Positions 1 through 10,864 of a DNA stretch of 64,000 bases are shown piece after piece. The translations under genes were made by a program, and so were the position numbers. The first letter of the stretch is position 1. Every line of letters begins with the position of its first letter. The DNA comes from Bursaphelenchus xylophilus (lineage: Eukaryota; Nematoda; Chromadorea; Rhabditida; Aphelenchoididae): assembly GCA_904066235.2 (NCBI GenBank), contig CAJFCV020000001.1, forward strand, positions 13,697,291 to 13,761,290, in the 5' to 3' direction. Under the pieces are notes generated by a model, which worked only from the letters and a program-made list of their open reading frames with translations, searched no databases and was not told the origin of the DNA.

Positions 1-2001
1 CTTGTTTTTTTGCGTATTTCTAGAGTCTTCGGCCGTTTTTCGCGATTTTGTTTTTTGAATTTGAGCTGTTTATTAGGGTCTCATTTTGTGGTTATCGTAT
101 GTTTATGACTGCTACACTCTACTCTAGTCTTTAAAAATCCCGAAGGATCAAAAATTTTACGTTTTATGATCTATGTTATCGCTATATCCAACTCTGTACT
201 ATCGCTGATTTTCGGCCGAAAAAATTTGTTCTTTGACTTGTTCTGCTATACAACAACTTCAAGTACAAGCAGTCATCTGCAGGCCCTGTTCCGATCAAGA
301 AAGCCCGCTCTAAACTTGCGGGATTTTCTTGATTTATACTATACAAGTTTTTCCATAATTTTTGCTGTACACAAAGTTCAAGTCATCATTTCCGACGCCC
401 TCGGCGACTGGAGCGCAAAGTCCACTCCGCAACACGACGGCATTCAACGTCGTGTCTCGCCGCGTTCTTGATCGGCGAGGGGCGGCGGCCGGTTCGTGGT
501 CGGACCCCCTCAAATCCGACGCCCCATGTTTGGAAAGCCCCACCGCTGACGCACACCGATCGCGCGAGGCGAGAAAGGGAGGCCGATGGAATGCTGGTCG
601 TCTCCGTCTCTCGGCGCTTCAAATCGCTCCCCTCTCTCTCTCTCTCTCTGCCCATTTTCGGGCGCAGAGTTCCATTTTTTTCGTCCGCGACGGCGACATA
701 GCGGCCGCCCTGTGGAAATTACCGCGCGCGCCTCCTCTCTCCCAACCGTCCGCTCTCCACAACAACATCTTCGTCGCCCCCCATCCCATTCTTCGTCGCC
801 CCAAACAAGGATTTTCTCTGAGCTTCTCCGAAGTGGAGGAGAAGGACGAATCCGCGCGGCTTTCGTTGTCGTCTCCGTCGTCGTGATGAGGAGGAAGACG
901 ACCCCGGAGGCGAGTGGCGGCCCGTTCTTGTTGGAGGAGTAATCGACAGTTCGATGCAGCGACTAATCGGGGGATCCACCGCTTTCTTCGCTTTTCCTCC
1001 ATTCCGACGATGGAAAGTATAATATTTTTGATGATTTAGTAGTTAGTCTTGACTAGACTAGTCTATATCTGGTCCTAGAATCTTCAAAGATAAATTGAGA
1101 GTCTTTTAATCTATATCCGCATCTGATAGGCTATTGTTAGACAGCAGAAATAAAAAAAAAATTTAAAAATCGATGATTTTTACCTAGTACAATATAAATT
1201 TTGACTAAAAATCTTCGGCTTAGAATAGATTTCAAATTTTTTTGGTCGTAATAGATATCAAATTTTATGGAGCAACTTATCAACGTATTTTCCTGACATT
1301 TACGGACAAAATTAGGAAAATCGACGAATTTTTTCTACTATGACATAAATTTTGATGACATAGCATCGCAATTGGATAATTCAAGTTGATTGTTTGTCAT
1401 AATTACTGGAAATTGACTTGAGGACCTTTTTCGGCCGCTAGGCAATTTTTTGGCCGGTATTTTAGTCAAATATCAGAGAAAAATCAAAAAACGTTCATTA
1501 ATGTCTAGTGCAATATATTTTTTTCTCTTATTTTAAGCCGTACGGCCGTTGGGAAGGTCTAATATTTAATTCAAAATAATTTTAAGGTCTTCCACACTAT
1601 TTCTAAAAAAATCGACTAGTCAATTGACAGATTTCCTTCATCTTTTTACAAAAACTTTTTTTTGACCCCAATTTTTGTATTTTCCCAATTTCTCTGTCCA
1701 AAAACGGCGTCGAGCGCCGATTTCGGCCCATATTTTTCTGCCCTGCCCCTCATCAAGCAGTTGCGCAACAATTTCTCTCCCCAAATCAGTTGTTCCCCCC
1801 ACTTATTTCGTGTTGTTTACGAACACAGGGCTGCGGCTTTGCTGCAAGCTGTTTTCGGATGGTTTTCGACGAGGATTCTGTTGATCCTCGAGGCGAACAA
1901 TCGTTTTTATTCGTCTTCCTTTATTTTCGACGCTGTTTACGGGGGTTTTATCGGATTTTTAACGGTTTTGCGGGATATTGTAGTAGATTATATCAGTTTA
2001 G
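1..2001. other. Upstream/leader region, no coding gene recognised
   Basis: I see no convincing coding gene. Short open frames occur in several registers with no recognisable protein. Most of the stretch is AT-rich, with copies of a short motif (TAGTACAATATA and variants) near 1184 and 1504. The part from about 1690 to 2001 is more balanced in composition and ends in AG/GTATGA at 2000-2007. It could therefore be a non-coding 5' exon of the gene that starts at 2371. This is inference only. Confidence 0.4.
380..1000. promoter_or_regulatory. GC-rich island with a (TC)n tract, possible promoter region
   Basis: The stretch is clearly richer in G and C than its surroundings and contains a pure TC dinucleotide run near 632-651. 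Open frames exist on both strands but none gives a recognisable protein or a consistent splice structure. The most economical reading is a promoter or 5'-transcribed region for the rightward gene at 2371, or for a leftward gene outside the window. A diverged exon cannot be excluded. Confidence 0.25.
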
Positions 2002-2360
2002 GTATGAAAAGTTTTATTTTTCCTTGATGTTCGGGATTTTTTTGGTTTCTAGAGGGTTGAAATTAAATTTTCAGAGCTTTTTTTATATCTAAGATATTTT
2101 AGTTCCCATATTATACTTGATTTTTTATTTTTTTAGGTATCAAATTTTTTTCAAGTCGGCATTTTTTGAAATTTTTATGTTTCGAACTATGTAAAATTGT
2201 TTTTTAAATGTTTTTTAAAGTAATATCCGTTCCGATGCCATGATTTTCCGATATTATTTTAGGTTATATTATTTTAGATACCTAAAAATTTTCATTTTGC
2301 GGGTTTTCCTCAAACTCGTGGCCTTAAAATGCCCTCAAACTAAATTCCCATCCATTTCAG
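2002..2360 (+). other. Probable 5' leader intron or trans-splice outron end
   Basis: A GTATGA donor-like site at 2002 and an ATTTCAG acceptor at 2354-2360 bound an AT-rich stretch. The start codon follows 10 bases after the acceptor. In nematodes such an acceptor just before ATG may serve a leader intron or a spliced-leader trans-splice site. The sequence alone does not decide between them. Confidence 0.4.
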
Positions 2361-2370
2361 AGTATCCAGA

Positions 2371-3632
2371 ATGTCAGAAGACCCCTACGCGTGCAGTCTG
2401 ACCAAGTTTGGGAACCGCTCTTTGATCTGGAGTCCGCCCAACGATCCCGAACGCGTCTTCACGTTTATCCGCAAGCAGACCCGCTTCAACAAGACCGATC
2501 AGAAGAACTACCACTACTACGTTTGCCAGGATTGTCGGCTGATCCGCGACAAACAGGTCAAGGAGAAGACTCGCCTCGAACAATGGAGTGCACCTAGGAT
2601 AACATTAACCGACGCGTCGGTGATGATCAGAAGTCCGATGGAGTCGTTGAACGCGCACAGATGTCAGAGAAAGACGAAAGAGTCGATAAGGCAGTGTGAA
2701 AGGTGAGATTTTCGCAATTTGGACCTTATTTTAGGTAATAAATTGATGGGTTTTTGATAGAAACGGGCGATATGGGTGGCTAAATTTGCGGATTGAATAA
2801 ATGTGGTCTAAAAAGGCTCAAGACAGCTTAATTTGGGTCTAGATTTCAGTTTTGGAGGAAATTTTATATTGCACTAGACAAGGTTTGATATCAAAAAAAT
2901 GTTTAAAAAGTTGGGTTTTTTTTCTTCCATAGATTATTTTCGACTTTTTAAACTTTTTTATGCCAAATTAAACGATTGTTTTGCATTTTTGGATATAAAA
3001 TTATATTATACTAGACATTTTTGAAAATTTTGCTCACAAAATTTTTTATTTCTCTCTTAGCCCCCTGAAACCGATATAGCATTGCTAATTACCCAATTAG
3101 TCATCTTTCGGAATGTTTTCGACTCGAAGCGCAGCCGTTTTTCACCTTTATCTTTGGGTTTCTCCCCAAATTTCCGTTCATAATTCCCTTTGTTTTCAGA
3201 CTCGAGATCTACGACGAACACGCGTCGATGGGAAAGGGTTCGGGCGGCTCCACACCCTCGAGTGTCACCTCTTCCACCCCACCACCGTTCAGCTCGCCCA
3301 TGGCCAGCCTGAACAGCACCATCTCCAGTTTCATTTCGGCCCCCTCCACATCGCCGGTGCCGGAGAAAAAGGCGAAGAAAATCGCGGTGGACCATTGGAG
3401 CCAGAAGCTGATGAAGAAGCGGGAAGAAGAGTCCATTCGCTCCCAATATCCAACTTATGAGCAGCTGTTCGCGTTCACAATGAAGCTCATGGAGGAGCGG
3501 AATGAAAAGCAACAGAAGATCAAGCAAGAGCCGGCGGAAGAGCCCCAACAGAACGGCTCAATAGAACAGTTCTCGCAAATGCTGCCCTTGTTGAAGCTGA
3601 TGATGGCCAACAATTGCATCAAAAACGCTTAG
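2371..3632 (+). CDS. Small protein with Cys/His (FLYWCH-like?) domain and polar tail
   Basis: Two exons, 2371-2702 and 3200-3632, join in phase (AG/A makes Arg) to give about 254 residues. The intron has a GTGAGA donor and a TTTTCAG acceptor. The N-terminal ~110 residues contain aromatic residues (YHYYVC), a CxxC pair (CQDC) and a downstream HxC (AHRC). This arrangement resembles FLYWCH-type or related nematode zinc-binding DNA-associated domains, but I cannot confirm the family. The second half starts with a Ser/Pro/Thr-rich linker, then a KKAKK basic patch that could be a nuclear localisation signal. A charged helical region with an IKQE motif (a SUMO consensus) follows, and the end is LPLLKLMMANNCIKNA. 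A nuclear regulatory role is a guess. The start is the first ATG after a TTTCAG acceptor. No AATAAA is seen close downstream. The next gene on this strand lies 8 kb away. Confidence 0.7.
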
Positions 3633-3845
3633 AGAAGATTTTTTCGACCTCTGAGGCATCCGATTATATTATACTTGTCTAAAAGTGAAAATTTGCGGAA
3701 AATTCTGGAAAGCGAGCTAAGGAGGGGCAAAATGAAGTATAAGGGATTAGTTAGGGTAGCGGGGAAGATCAGGGAGACATCTGGATATCAATATTCAAAA
3801 AAAATTTAGTCATCAAAAAAATTTTTTTTGTCTTATGACTCAATT

Positions 3846-4185
3846 TTACTAGTTTTTTTTGAAAAGTTGGTACTGATGAGTTTTTTTTGACTCTGTTGAA
3901 CCTCGAGACTAAACTAGAGGCTTATTTGGACCGTTTTGCAAAAAAAAAAAGTTTGAAAATTTTTGCCTTGGTCCCCCCTTACCACCAAATTTTTTTTTTC
4001 AAAAATATCTTTTTTTACCAGTCTTTTTTTGAAAAAATGATATTGATGGTTTTCTTGGCTACGTTAAATCTCGAGACTAGACCCTACTTTGACCTTGTTT
4101 TACAAAAAAAATCTCAAAAATTTTTGCCTTGGTCCCCCCCCTTACCATCAAAAAATTTTTTTATCAAAATGCCCATATTTCCTCG
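3846..4185 (+). repeat. Diverged tandem duplication of a ~165-bp unit
   Basis: Two copies follow each other at about 3858-4010 and 4030-4185. Both contain, in order, a GATG..TTTT start, CTCGAGACTA, TTTGACC/TTTGGACC, an A-run, and TTGCCTTGGTCCCCCC followed by TTACCA. The open frame through both copies looks incidental because the copies differ by A-run lengths. The TTGCCTTGGTC core recurs near 6769 and 6834. Confidence 0.6.
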
Positions 4186-5346
4186 CCTCTTCCAGAAACC
4201 GCCAAATCCCTCTTTCCCCACGAAAATAATCATTATAGAGTCACAATCGCTCATTCCGGAGCCAATTTACAGTCATAGTCTGCACTATATCTTCTATAAT
4301 ATCTTCCAAATTTCATTCCCATATCGTAAACCTCAATCTGAATCATATCATCAGATCCTACTGCCTTCCCTCTCCTAAAACGAATGCCTTTTTCTCTGTG
4401 ATGCGGGTTTTTTGCCGACTGTTCTCGTTTTTTATCACTTAAATTTTCGATTCTTCACTTAAATTACAGTTGTTTTTGTACATAAAGTAAAGTAAATAAT
4501 TTTTTGTTCGTTTGATGAGTCATGTTGGCGCTAAATCAAGGTTTATTAAAAGAGAAATTGAGTCAAAACAGAAAAAAATTTTGTCATTTTTGTTGATTCT
4601 TTGAATTTCCATATAAGGAAAGTGACTTCTCAGATAGGTATAAAATTAATCACAGATACTGTACATAGCCTACATATGAATCCCTCAAAATTTTAGCTTA
4701 CAATTTGCGTCGACAACTGAGATATTCAATCGATCTTTTTCCAAGAGAGAGCACGCAAAGTGAAGAGAGTGGGTCAGACGAAATGAAAATTTTGGCTTGA
4801 TTTCCGCAAACTGCGCTCGGAAAAAAATTGAAGACTTTGTGGAAATACTGTACATTTTCGAAGAAAATTTACTCACAAAAAATTTTTTATGATTAATATT
4901 ATTATTACTTTTTTTTGATTTTTGCCACCTTTTGGCGTGTAAATCTTGAAGATTTTCACAAATCGAGTAAAAAATTCGGAGAAAAATATCTTCCTAAAAA
5001 TTCACGGCCAAAATAAGTTTTTTCGGAAAAAGTTCCTTATTTTGGCCACAACAAAGGTACTACGCGAACTGCGCCCAAGGTTGGGCACTAAAGTTAGGAA
5101 AAAGCGCTTCGACCTAGCTGGCACTGAATTACTACATAGCTCTATAGTTTTAAGGGTACCCACGAAGGCTGTGACGACTGATTTAGTTCCATACGGAGAC
5201 AATAAGTTTAGTTCCGGACATGTTTCATCGTATAAAGTGTAAAATCACAGGCTGCAGCCGTCTTTGAAGGGTAAGGTGGTACGTAAAAAAGAAGGTACCT
5301 CACTAACTAAATACACTGTCCGGGCATTAACAACGATGAAAAAAAA

Positions 5347-5696
5347 ATGGGGCTAAGGTAGTACAGCCCCCCAGTCCAGTTTAGCCCCCCATGACCCAGT
5401 ACAACCCCCTTCGTCCATTCTGAACCCCAAAATTAATTTCAAAGAATTAATCCAAGTTGTATGGTCCAGCACAAGCCCCCTACGTTTTAGATGAAGCCCC
5501 CAACGTTTTAGATGAAGCCCCCTTCGTTTTAGAAAAAGCCCCCTACGTTTTAGATCAAACCCCCAACGTAGTAGATCAAACCCCCACTTACATTTTTTGT
5601 ATTATTCTAATTTGTTCATTATGTGGGGTGTGAAACGGGCAAAACAGTGGGGGTTTGAACTACCTTTCGTGGGGGGCTGAACTACCGAAGCCCCAA
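5347..5696. mobile_element. C-rich inverted-repeat element nested in the previous one
   Basis: The left end GGTAGTACAGCCCCCC (5357-5372) matches the right end GGGGGGCTGAACTACC (5671-5686) as a reverse complement with one mismatch. Weaker pairing continues outward to GGGGCT and AGCCCC. The interior is dominated by C-runs and contains the 21-bp tandem repeat at 5474-5590. Confidence 0.5.
5474..5590 (+). repeat. 21-bp tandem repeat, ~5.5 copies, C5-run in each
   Basis: Units begin at 5474, 5495, 5516, 5537, 5558 and 5579 with spacing of exactly 21 bp. The consensus is AGCCCCC-(T/A)ACGTTTTAGATGA. Regular C5-runs every 21 bp give a periodic C-rich strand. Copies differ by one to a few bases, so the array is not recent. 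There are no unique spacers, so it is not CRISPR-like. Confidence 0.85.
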
Positions 5697-6888
5697 AAAA
5701 ATAAATAAATTTGGGCTAATTCCGACCAGTTTCGGCAAAGTTATAAGTTGTGGCCAAAATAAGGAACTTTTACAGTTTTTTCTTTTCCGGCTGCTCTCCT
5801 CGTTCTGCATGATATCTCGTCTTCAAATGTCGTTGAATATGCCGGTGCCAAGTGCATGGTGAGATTGTTAGAGCTTGATTTTTACTAGTCCGTTCGCCAA
5901 GTCGGTGGGGTGATTTTTGCGACTTGAATTGTGCAGAAAGAAGTTGCCAAAATCACTCCAGCGACTTTACGAGCGGTCTAATAACACTTGTACGGTCCCT
6001 TTTTGCAGCAAATAAAATTTTTCTTATTACCGTTCTTGTCGTAAAACTCTCTTGATCTATTAATGCCCGCTCAAATACCTCCAAAAAATCACAAGACCGA
6101 CACTTCCATGATTGACCTTCTGACCCGCGGATTGTAACAGCTTGATAAGTAATCGGAATAACAACGAAATTAAGGTTTTATTCGAAGTTTACGGCCAATC
6201 AAAGATCACTTCAATGTGTCTGTCAAGTTAATGACAAATAATAAACCGCCAATCGGGTTTTATTTTCTCTTGACAACAGTGGAAGTTGCAGTGAGTTTGA
6301 GAAACGTTTTTAGGGCAAAAATTTTAGCTGCTGATGACGGACGAATCTCTTAGGATTGGCTTGAAATCGGTAACATGTGTAATACCTACGTCGCAAATAA
6401 ATGCCTGAACATTTTAGCTGAAATTAATTTCTTTCGCGCGAGGCTGGCAAAGATACGGCCTAAGAATGTTTTTCTCTCTGACGGCACTCCTCCTTTTGCG
6501 CACTTTCTCGGCCGCAAGGACCATTGAAATCAGTGCCTGCAAAGCGCGAGCTAAAACTTAACCTAGCAACTTTATTTTTTCGAAAAAACGTTGTTTGCTT
6601 AGCTTCAGTTTGCCCTAATATGTAATCTTTGTCATTGTTTCATGTGGATTGGAAAAACCGGATTCTAATTTCAGTGTGCCGATTATTTGACCTATCCATA
6701 AACAAAATTTTTATCTAAAAACCAATCCTTCAACGCCCTTTGTCTAGCTTTTGTTGGTCTAAAAAAATTGCCTTGGTCTCCCCTTGCCACATTATTTTTT
6801 TCCGAATAGCAAAAAAATTCATAAAAAAATTTTTTCCTTGGTCACCCCTTGCCATGGCCATATTTCCAAGGTGGACTGGTCGGCTCTT

Positions 6889-7143
6889 CAGTGGGACCTG
6901 ATCCAGTGGCAAAAAACGTACCATTTTGCATCCAGGAAGTATCAAAAAATATGGCAAGATACCTCCCTCTCCACTTGATAAAACTCGGATTTCAAAAGCG
7001 CGCCCGCTCTTTTTGTGAAGACAAAGGCGCGACTTTCAAAACCAAGATTTTTTCACTAGGAGAGGGAAGCATTTTGCCACATTTTTGATACCTCCCGGAT
7101 GCAAAATGGTACGTTTTTTGCCGCTGGATCAGGTCCTTCACTG
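6889..7143. mobile_element. MITE family A, copy 1 (Tc1/mariner-like ends)
   Basis: A 255-bp palindromic element beginning CAGTGGGACCTGATCC and ending in its approximate reverse complement, GGATCAGGTCCTTCACTG. The right flank is TA; the left flank is TT, probably a mutated TA. The long imperfect inverted repeats carry GGCAAAAAACGTACCATTT and CTCCC. CAGTG termini with TA duplication are the Tc1/mariner hallmark. No transposase frame is present, so the element is non-autonomous. Confidence 0.75.
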
Positions 7144-8041
7144 TAGCAAGAAAGAAAATGTCCATGAATTTTATGAAAAACTAAAACATAGGCCAGATTT
7201 GTGGGAAAAATTGAAAGAAAATCCGAGCTCTGCACTTCGAGTACATGTCCTATCGCTCCCTCATATCTCATCTCTAAATGAGCCTTTTATTTATCTTTCC
7301 AAAAAAATCCTCCGGCTCTAATTCTCTTTATCGACACCGAAGCCAATTTCCCTTCGTTTGTTTTTTACCTGTTCCTCCGTATATAAAGATTTTTCCCTCT
7401 CTCCAGCCACTTTTTGACGGGATTTCATGAGATCCGAGGACCCATTAGACGTCTTCGTATGTTTTTTTTCGAAAGCAAAATGAGAAAAGATAAAGACAGC
7501 AGGAAGCCAGGGGTCGTCTCGAGGCTGGAAAAAGAGATGGGATAATATCGGAGAGTTTGTAATACGCTTTGTAATCTTTTTGGTCGACAAATTGACCAGG
7601 AATGGGCGGGGGTTTCGGCCTGGGATTCCCTGTGGTTTTAATCGTCATCCACTTTGCAAGGCAGTTTAATTTGCGATTTTAGGCGTTCGCTTTGAAAGGG
7701 CTTTTGGAAATCAGATTTTTATTTTTTATTACACAAGGTGGAGGACTTTTGACCTAGCTCCCAGCTCGATTAATGTTGTCGCCAGACATGGCAACCGGGC
7801 CGGGCCTTGGGCACCTCGGGACCCGATGAAAAGTAGGCCCGACCAGGTCCGTTTTCAAAAGTTCCGAAGCTTGGCCCACCTCGATGAGGTCTTGAGGCCG
7901 GGCCCGATAATTCTTTGAAATTCAAAAAAAAAAATCCCGCCATTTTGGCAACAGGTTGGCATTGTGTTTTTTCTGATGTTTGAGGTGTAAAATACTTTTG
8001 GAATGTGATCTGCCGATGAAAAGTCAAATTTTCAAAGAATA

Positions 8042-8183
8042 TCAGCCTGTCGGGAAAATAATGAGCAAAATGTCGCTGTGCCAATCCCGTCGCTGAAATA
8101 ATTTGATTTTCCCGCGACACAATTCATTTTCTCGGCGGCAATGCGATTTTCGATGCGACAGAACGCCCACTATTTTTCCAATA
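8042..8183. mobile_element. MITE family B copy, right end eroded
   Basis: It begins TCAGCCTGTCGGGAAAATAA, the family-B terminal repeat. The family interior follows in reverse orientation (GTCGCTGAAAT, GCGACACAATTC, GATGCGACAGA). The right terminal repeat is degraded, so its end is approximate. Confidence 0.6.
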
Positions 8184-8573
8184 GCAAATTGAACCACAAA
8201 TTTGTTTAGGTAACGCAATGTTCTTCCATGAATGCAGAAGCGAGACTGTTTTTCCCACGTTCTTTATTATTACGTCTAATGAGTTCCCAGTAAACATTGA
8301 AAAGAGAAATTGCTGATTGTGTAAGACCTCTGTACTCTCTCAAAAATCGTTGAATATCTCTGCGGTCCCTGCAAAGCGTGAGCTAAAATTTTCAGGAATT
8401 AATACGTGGCCTATGCATGAAAGATGCGACATGAAAATCTCTCATGTCGCATTTGGGTTACTTCCTTATACAGTGGCGGACCTGATCCAGTGGCAAAAAA
8501 CGTACCATTTTGAATCTGCGAAGTATCAAAAAAAATAGCAAAATGACTCCCTCTCCATCCAAAAAAAAACTCA

Positions 8574-9023
8574 CAGGGGAAGTACTCCAAGTGCGACGCT
8601 CAGATTTTTATGAAACTTGGCACAAATTTAGAATAATTTTTTCTAAGATATATGCGAGAATCCTAGCTCGCGCTTTGCAGAAACAGCCGAGATTTTTAGA
8701 TCGAAAGTCGGCGAAAATTTAGGACTTTTTGTCGATTTTTGGCACAAAAAGTTTCATGCCTATTTCAACCGTAAAGGATAATGTTTCTACAAAAAATCAA
8801 AATTTTCCGCACGAAACTGCCAAAGTTATGGCCAAAAAGCGCTTTTCTCTCTGACCGCTCTCCACGTTTAGCATGCTCTCTCGGCGGCAAAAATCGTTCG
8901 ATATCTCGGCGGCGCCCGCAAAGCGCGAGCTAAAACTTTCAGGAGTTGATATTTAGTCTATTCCCGACGTGTGTGCAAAATTTTAAGAAAATCTGAGCGT
9001 CGCACTTGGAGGTACTTACCCTG
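8574..9023. mobile_element. Element C (CAGGG ends, TCA target duplication)
   Basis: The ends are CAGGGGAAGTACTCCAAGTG and the reverse complement of CAGGGTAAGTACCTCCAAGTG, giving roughly 36-bp inverted repeats that run into CGACGCTCAGATTTT. TCA at 8571-8573 is repeated at 9024-9026. The interior has the CTCTGACCGCTCTCC and GCAAAGCGCGAGCTAAAA cores found scattered through the window. There is no transposase. A 3-bp T-N-A duplication is compatible with PIF/Harbinger-type transposition, but this is inference. Confidence 0.65.
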
Positions 9024-9075
9024 TCAGTTTTGAACGGCGCGCCTTCCCTCACAAAAATAACGAGCGCGCTTTTGA

Positions 9076-9647
9076 CAAGGAAAGTACTTCTATGGGGTGT
9101 GGAATTACCGGTCGAGATATATATCAAAAAATTCGCAAAAATTTTCTGATTCAGAATATATATAAATTAGCTGCCTAATTTTGGTCTGATGATATGTTTT
9201 TGTCCTCAGAAGTTTTCTCGCGACACCATGCAAGCGTCTTTTTGACCGTGTTTTTCCCAATAAAAAAAATTTGTTTTATGCTAAACTAAATTCTGAGGCC
9301 ATGACAAGCCTTAAAATATCAAATTGGATTACAACTACACCTTAAAAGTAGTTCCAATGTAAAAAATGGGTTCTAGTGTGGCAAAAAGAATCGAACCTGT
9401 TTCCTTCGGATTTCCAACCCAGCGCTCTAACCACTCGGCCACACCGCTCTCTTCCGAAGGAAGAGACCGAGCGCGCTTTTGTTGCCGCAGATTTTTTTTC
9501 CTCGTGAAAAACATTTATTGAAAAAACTCGCTGATAGACCAAAATTAGGCAGCTAATTTATATATATTCTGAATCAGAAAATTTTTGCGAATTTTTTGAT
9601 ATATATCTCGACCGGTAATTCCACACCCCATAGAAGTACTTTCCTTG
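9076..9647. mobile_element. Element D: 572-bp foldback element with perfect 112-bp inverted repeats
   Basis: Bases 9076-9187 and 9536-9647 are perfect reverse complements by direct comparison. The termini are CAAGGAAAGTACTTC and GAAGTACTTTCCTTG, and TGA at 9073-9075 is repeated at 9648-9650. Perfect identity of the arms implies a recent insertion or arm conversion. The 348-bp centre holds a tRNA-Ser-like sequence on the minus strand. There is no transposase. The superfamily is uncertain; the 3-bp duplication is shared with element C. Confidence 0.8.
9377..9448 (-). pseudogene. tRNA-Ser(GGA)-like pseudogene inside element D
   Basis: On the minus strand the A box TGGCCGAGTGG is canonical and the B box GGTTCGATTCT is close to GGTTCGANNCC. 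The anticodon-loop register TTGGAAA would give anticodon GGA (Ser). The acceptor stem pairs at only 5 of 7 positions, the T stem is poor, and the variable arm is too short for tRNA-Ser. It is therefore probably non-functional as a tRNA. The A and B boxes could still promote RNA polymerase III transcription, as in tRNA-derived SINEs. Confidence 0.5.
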
Positions 9648-10225
9648 TGAAATCAGTTTTTCACGTGGAGAGGGAGGTATTTTGCTACATTTTTTGATAC
9701 TTCCCGGATGTAAAATGATTCGTCTTTTGCCGCTGGATCAGGTTTGCCACTGTAAGTGTAATCCTACAATTTCGAAATGACCTCCACTTCCCTAAATCAT
9801 CATAGTAAAGTCCACTAGGCTGATGACCTCAATATAATGACATAAATGGCTGGTATTGCATCATACTCGTTTGTATTTGACCTTTTTCGCATTCAGTCTC
9901 AAAAGATTGTTTACAGTAGCGATGTACTTTGATTGTCTCTTTCTGCAGATTATTTATTAGTTATGACTGTTTCGCGAAGGGGCGTGAGTAATGTTGACCA
10001 TCAGAAACGTTGCCGAAAAGACGAGAAAAGGGGGAATTGATGTTGTAATTGGAAAATCTTTGTCAATTTTTATGTGAAATGGACTCTGCAGTTTGGTTTG
10101 TGAGATGAGAGTGTTGGAATTCAGGGGGAGAAAAAATTTTACAATATGTAATATCCTTGGCTCATAACTTTTTTGTTTTGGCCTGGATCTGCTTTCTTGT
10201 ATAATAAATAGAAGGTGGCCCAATG

Positions 10226-10272
10226 TCAGTCTGTCGGGAAAATAACGGGCATTCTGTAGCATCGAAAAAACA
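10226..10272. mobile_element. MITE family B, solo left end
   Basis: TCAGTCTGTCGGGAAAATAA followed by CGGGCATTCTGTAGCATCG matches the left part of family B. The sequence then diverges with no right end nearby, so the copy is truncated. Confidence 0.55.
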
Positions 10273-10375
10273 TTGGGGACCCTTATTTTCAAAACCTCTC
10301 CTTAACTAACAATTTCAAAAGCCCCAAGCGTCAATATCAGGCTGGTCTGGACCTTCGTACAACGACAAAATTTGA

Positions 10376-10539
10376 TGAGTCTGTCGGGAAAATAATGGGC
10401 ACTCTGTAGCCTCGAAAATCGCATCGCCACCGAGAAAATGAATTGTGTCGCGGCAAAATAAAATTGCTTTTCACTTCAGCGACATGTCGCGACACGATTG
10501 GCCCCACATCATTGTGCTCAGTATTTTCCCGACAGACTG
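10376..10539. mobile_element. MITE family B copy
   Basis: Runs from GAGTCTGTCGGGAAAATAA to TATTTTCCCGACAGACTG with the full family interior (GCATCGCC, GAATTGTGTCGCGGC, TTTTCACTTCAGCGACA). About 164 bp, no coding capacity. Confidence 0.75.
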
Positions 10540-10864
10540 CTATACAAGGTTTTTTTTGGCTTATGAAAGGCCCTGTATGGCTAGCATCTTTGATCGAACT
10601 TTTAGAGGTTTGATGTAAGAGCTTTTGCTTTGCAATAATGGCCAAGATATTCGGCTTCCTACAAAGCCCATGTCTGATTGTGAGAAAAATATTGTTTTAC
10701 GACAAAACGTCGAGCTAAAGTCACGATGATTTTCGGAAATTGCAAACTAGAAATCAATCTCGCATCTGCTTTCGATTTCTGTTAATATATGTATAGTATC
10801 ATAATTTTGTGCTAGTTTCTTGGGCATAAACAAGCTACAAGGTGCATTTATAGCACTCTTTCTA

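Larger units (their letters stand above)
5028..5771. mobile_element. Possible 0.7-kb inverted-repeat element
   Basis: A 25-base sequence at 5028-5052 (core TTATTTTGGCCACAAC) recurs as its reverse complement at 5747-5771 (core GTTGTGGCCAAAATAA). The 690-bp interior has no recognisable protein and carries the C-rich inner element at 5347-5696. No clear target-site duplication was found, so mobility is inferred from the inverted ends alone. Confidence 0.45.
8471..9752. mobile_element. MITE family A, copy 2, interrupted by two insertions
   Basis: The left end at 8471 (CAGTGGCGGACCTGATCC, preceded by TA) and the right end at 9752 (GGATCAGGTTTGCCACTG, followed by TA) belong to one element. It is split by element C (8574-9023) and element D (9076-9647). 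Removing both insertions with one copy of each 3-bp target duplication leaves 254 bp, matching the 255 bp of copy 1. The order of events is therefore readable: A first, then C and D. Confidence 0.75.

Noticed and set aside
386..1002. Several overlapping 70-174 codon frames in the GC-rich island
   Set aside because: Open frames are expected in GC-rich DNA. Composition is Arg/Ser-rich in every frame and none is favoured.
4946..5242. 98-codon plus frame and overlapping minus frame inside the inverted-repeat element, possible transposase remnant
   Set aside because: No transposase motif (DDE/DDD or zinc finger) seen in either translation.
5474..5590. Regular short repeats suggesting a CRISPR array
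   Set aside because: Units are directly contiguous with no unique spacers, and the genome is eukaryotic.
7318..7648. Overlapping minus-strand frames encoding Lys/Pro-rich peptides, with a TTTTCCAG and an ACAG/GTAAAA site
   Set aside because: I could not build a consistent multi-exon model or recognise a family; possibly a decayed exon, but not supportable.
9342..9542. Minus-strand 66-codon frame
   Set aside because: It is the translation of the tRNA-like sequence and its flanks within a foldback element.
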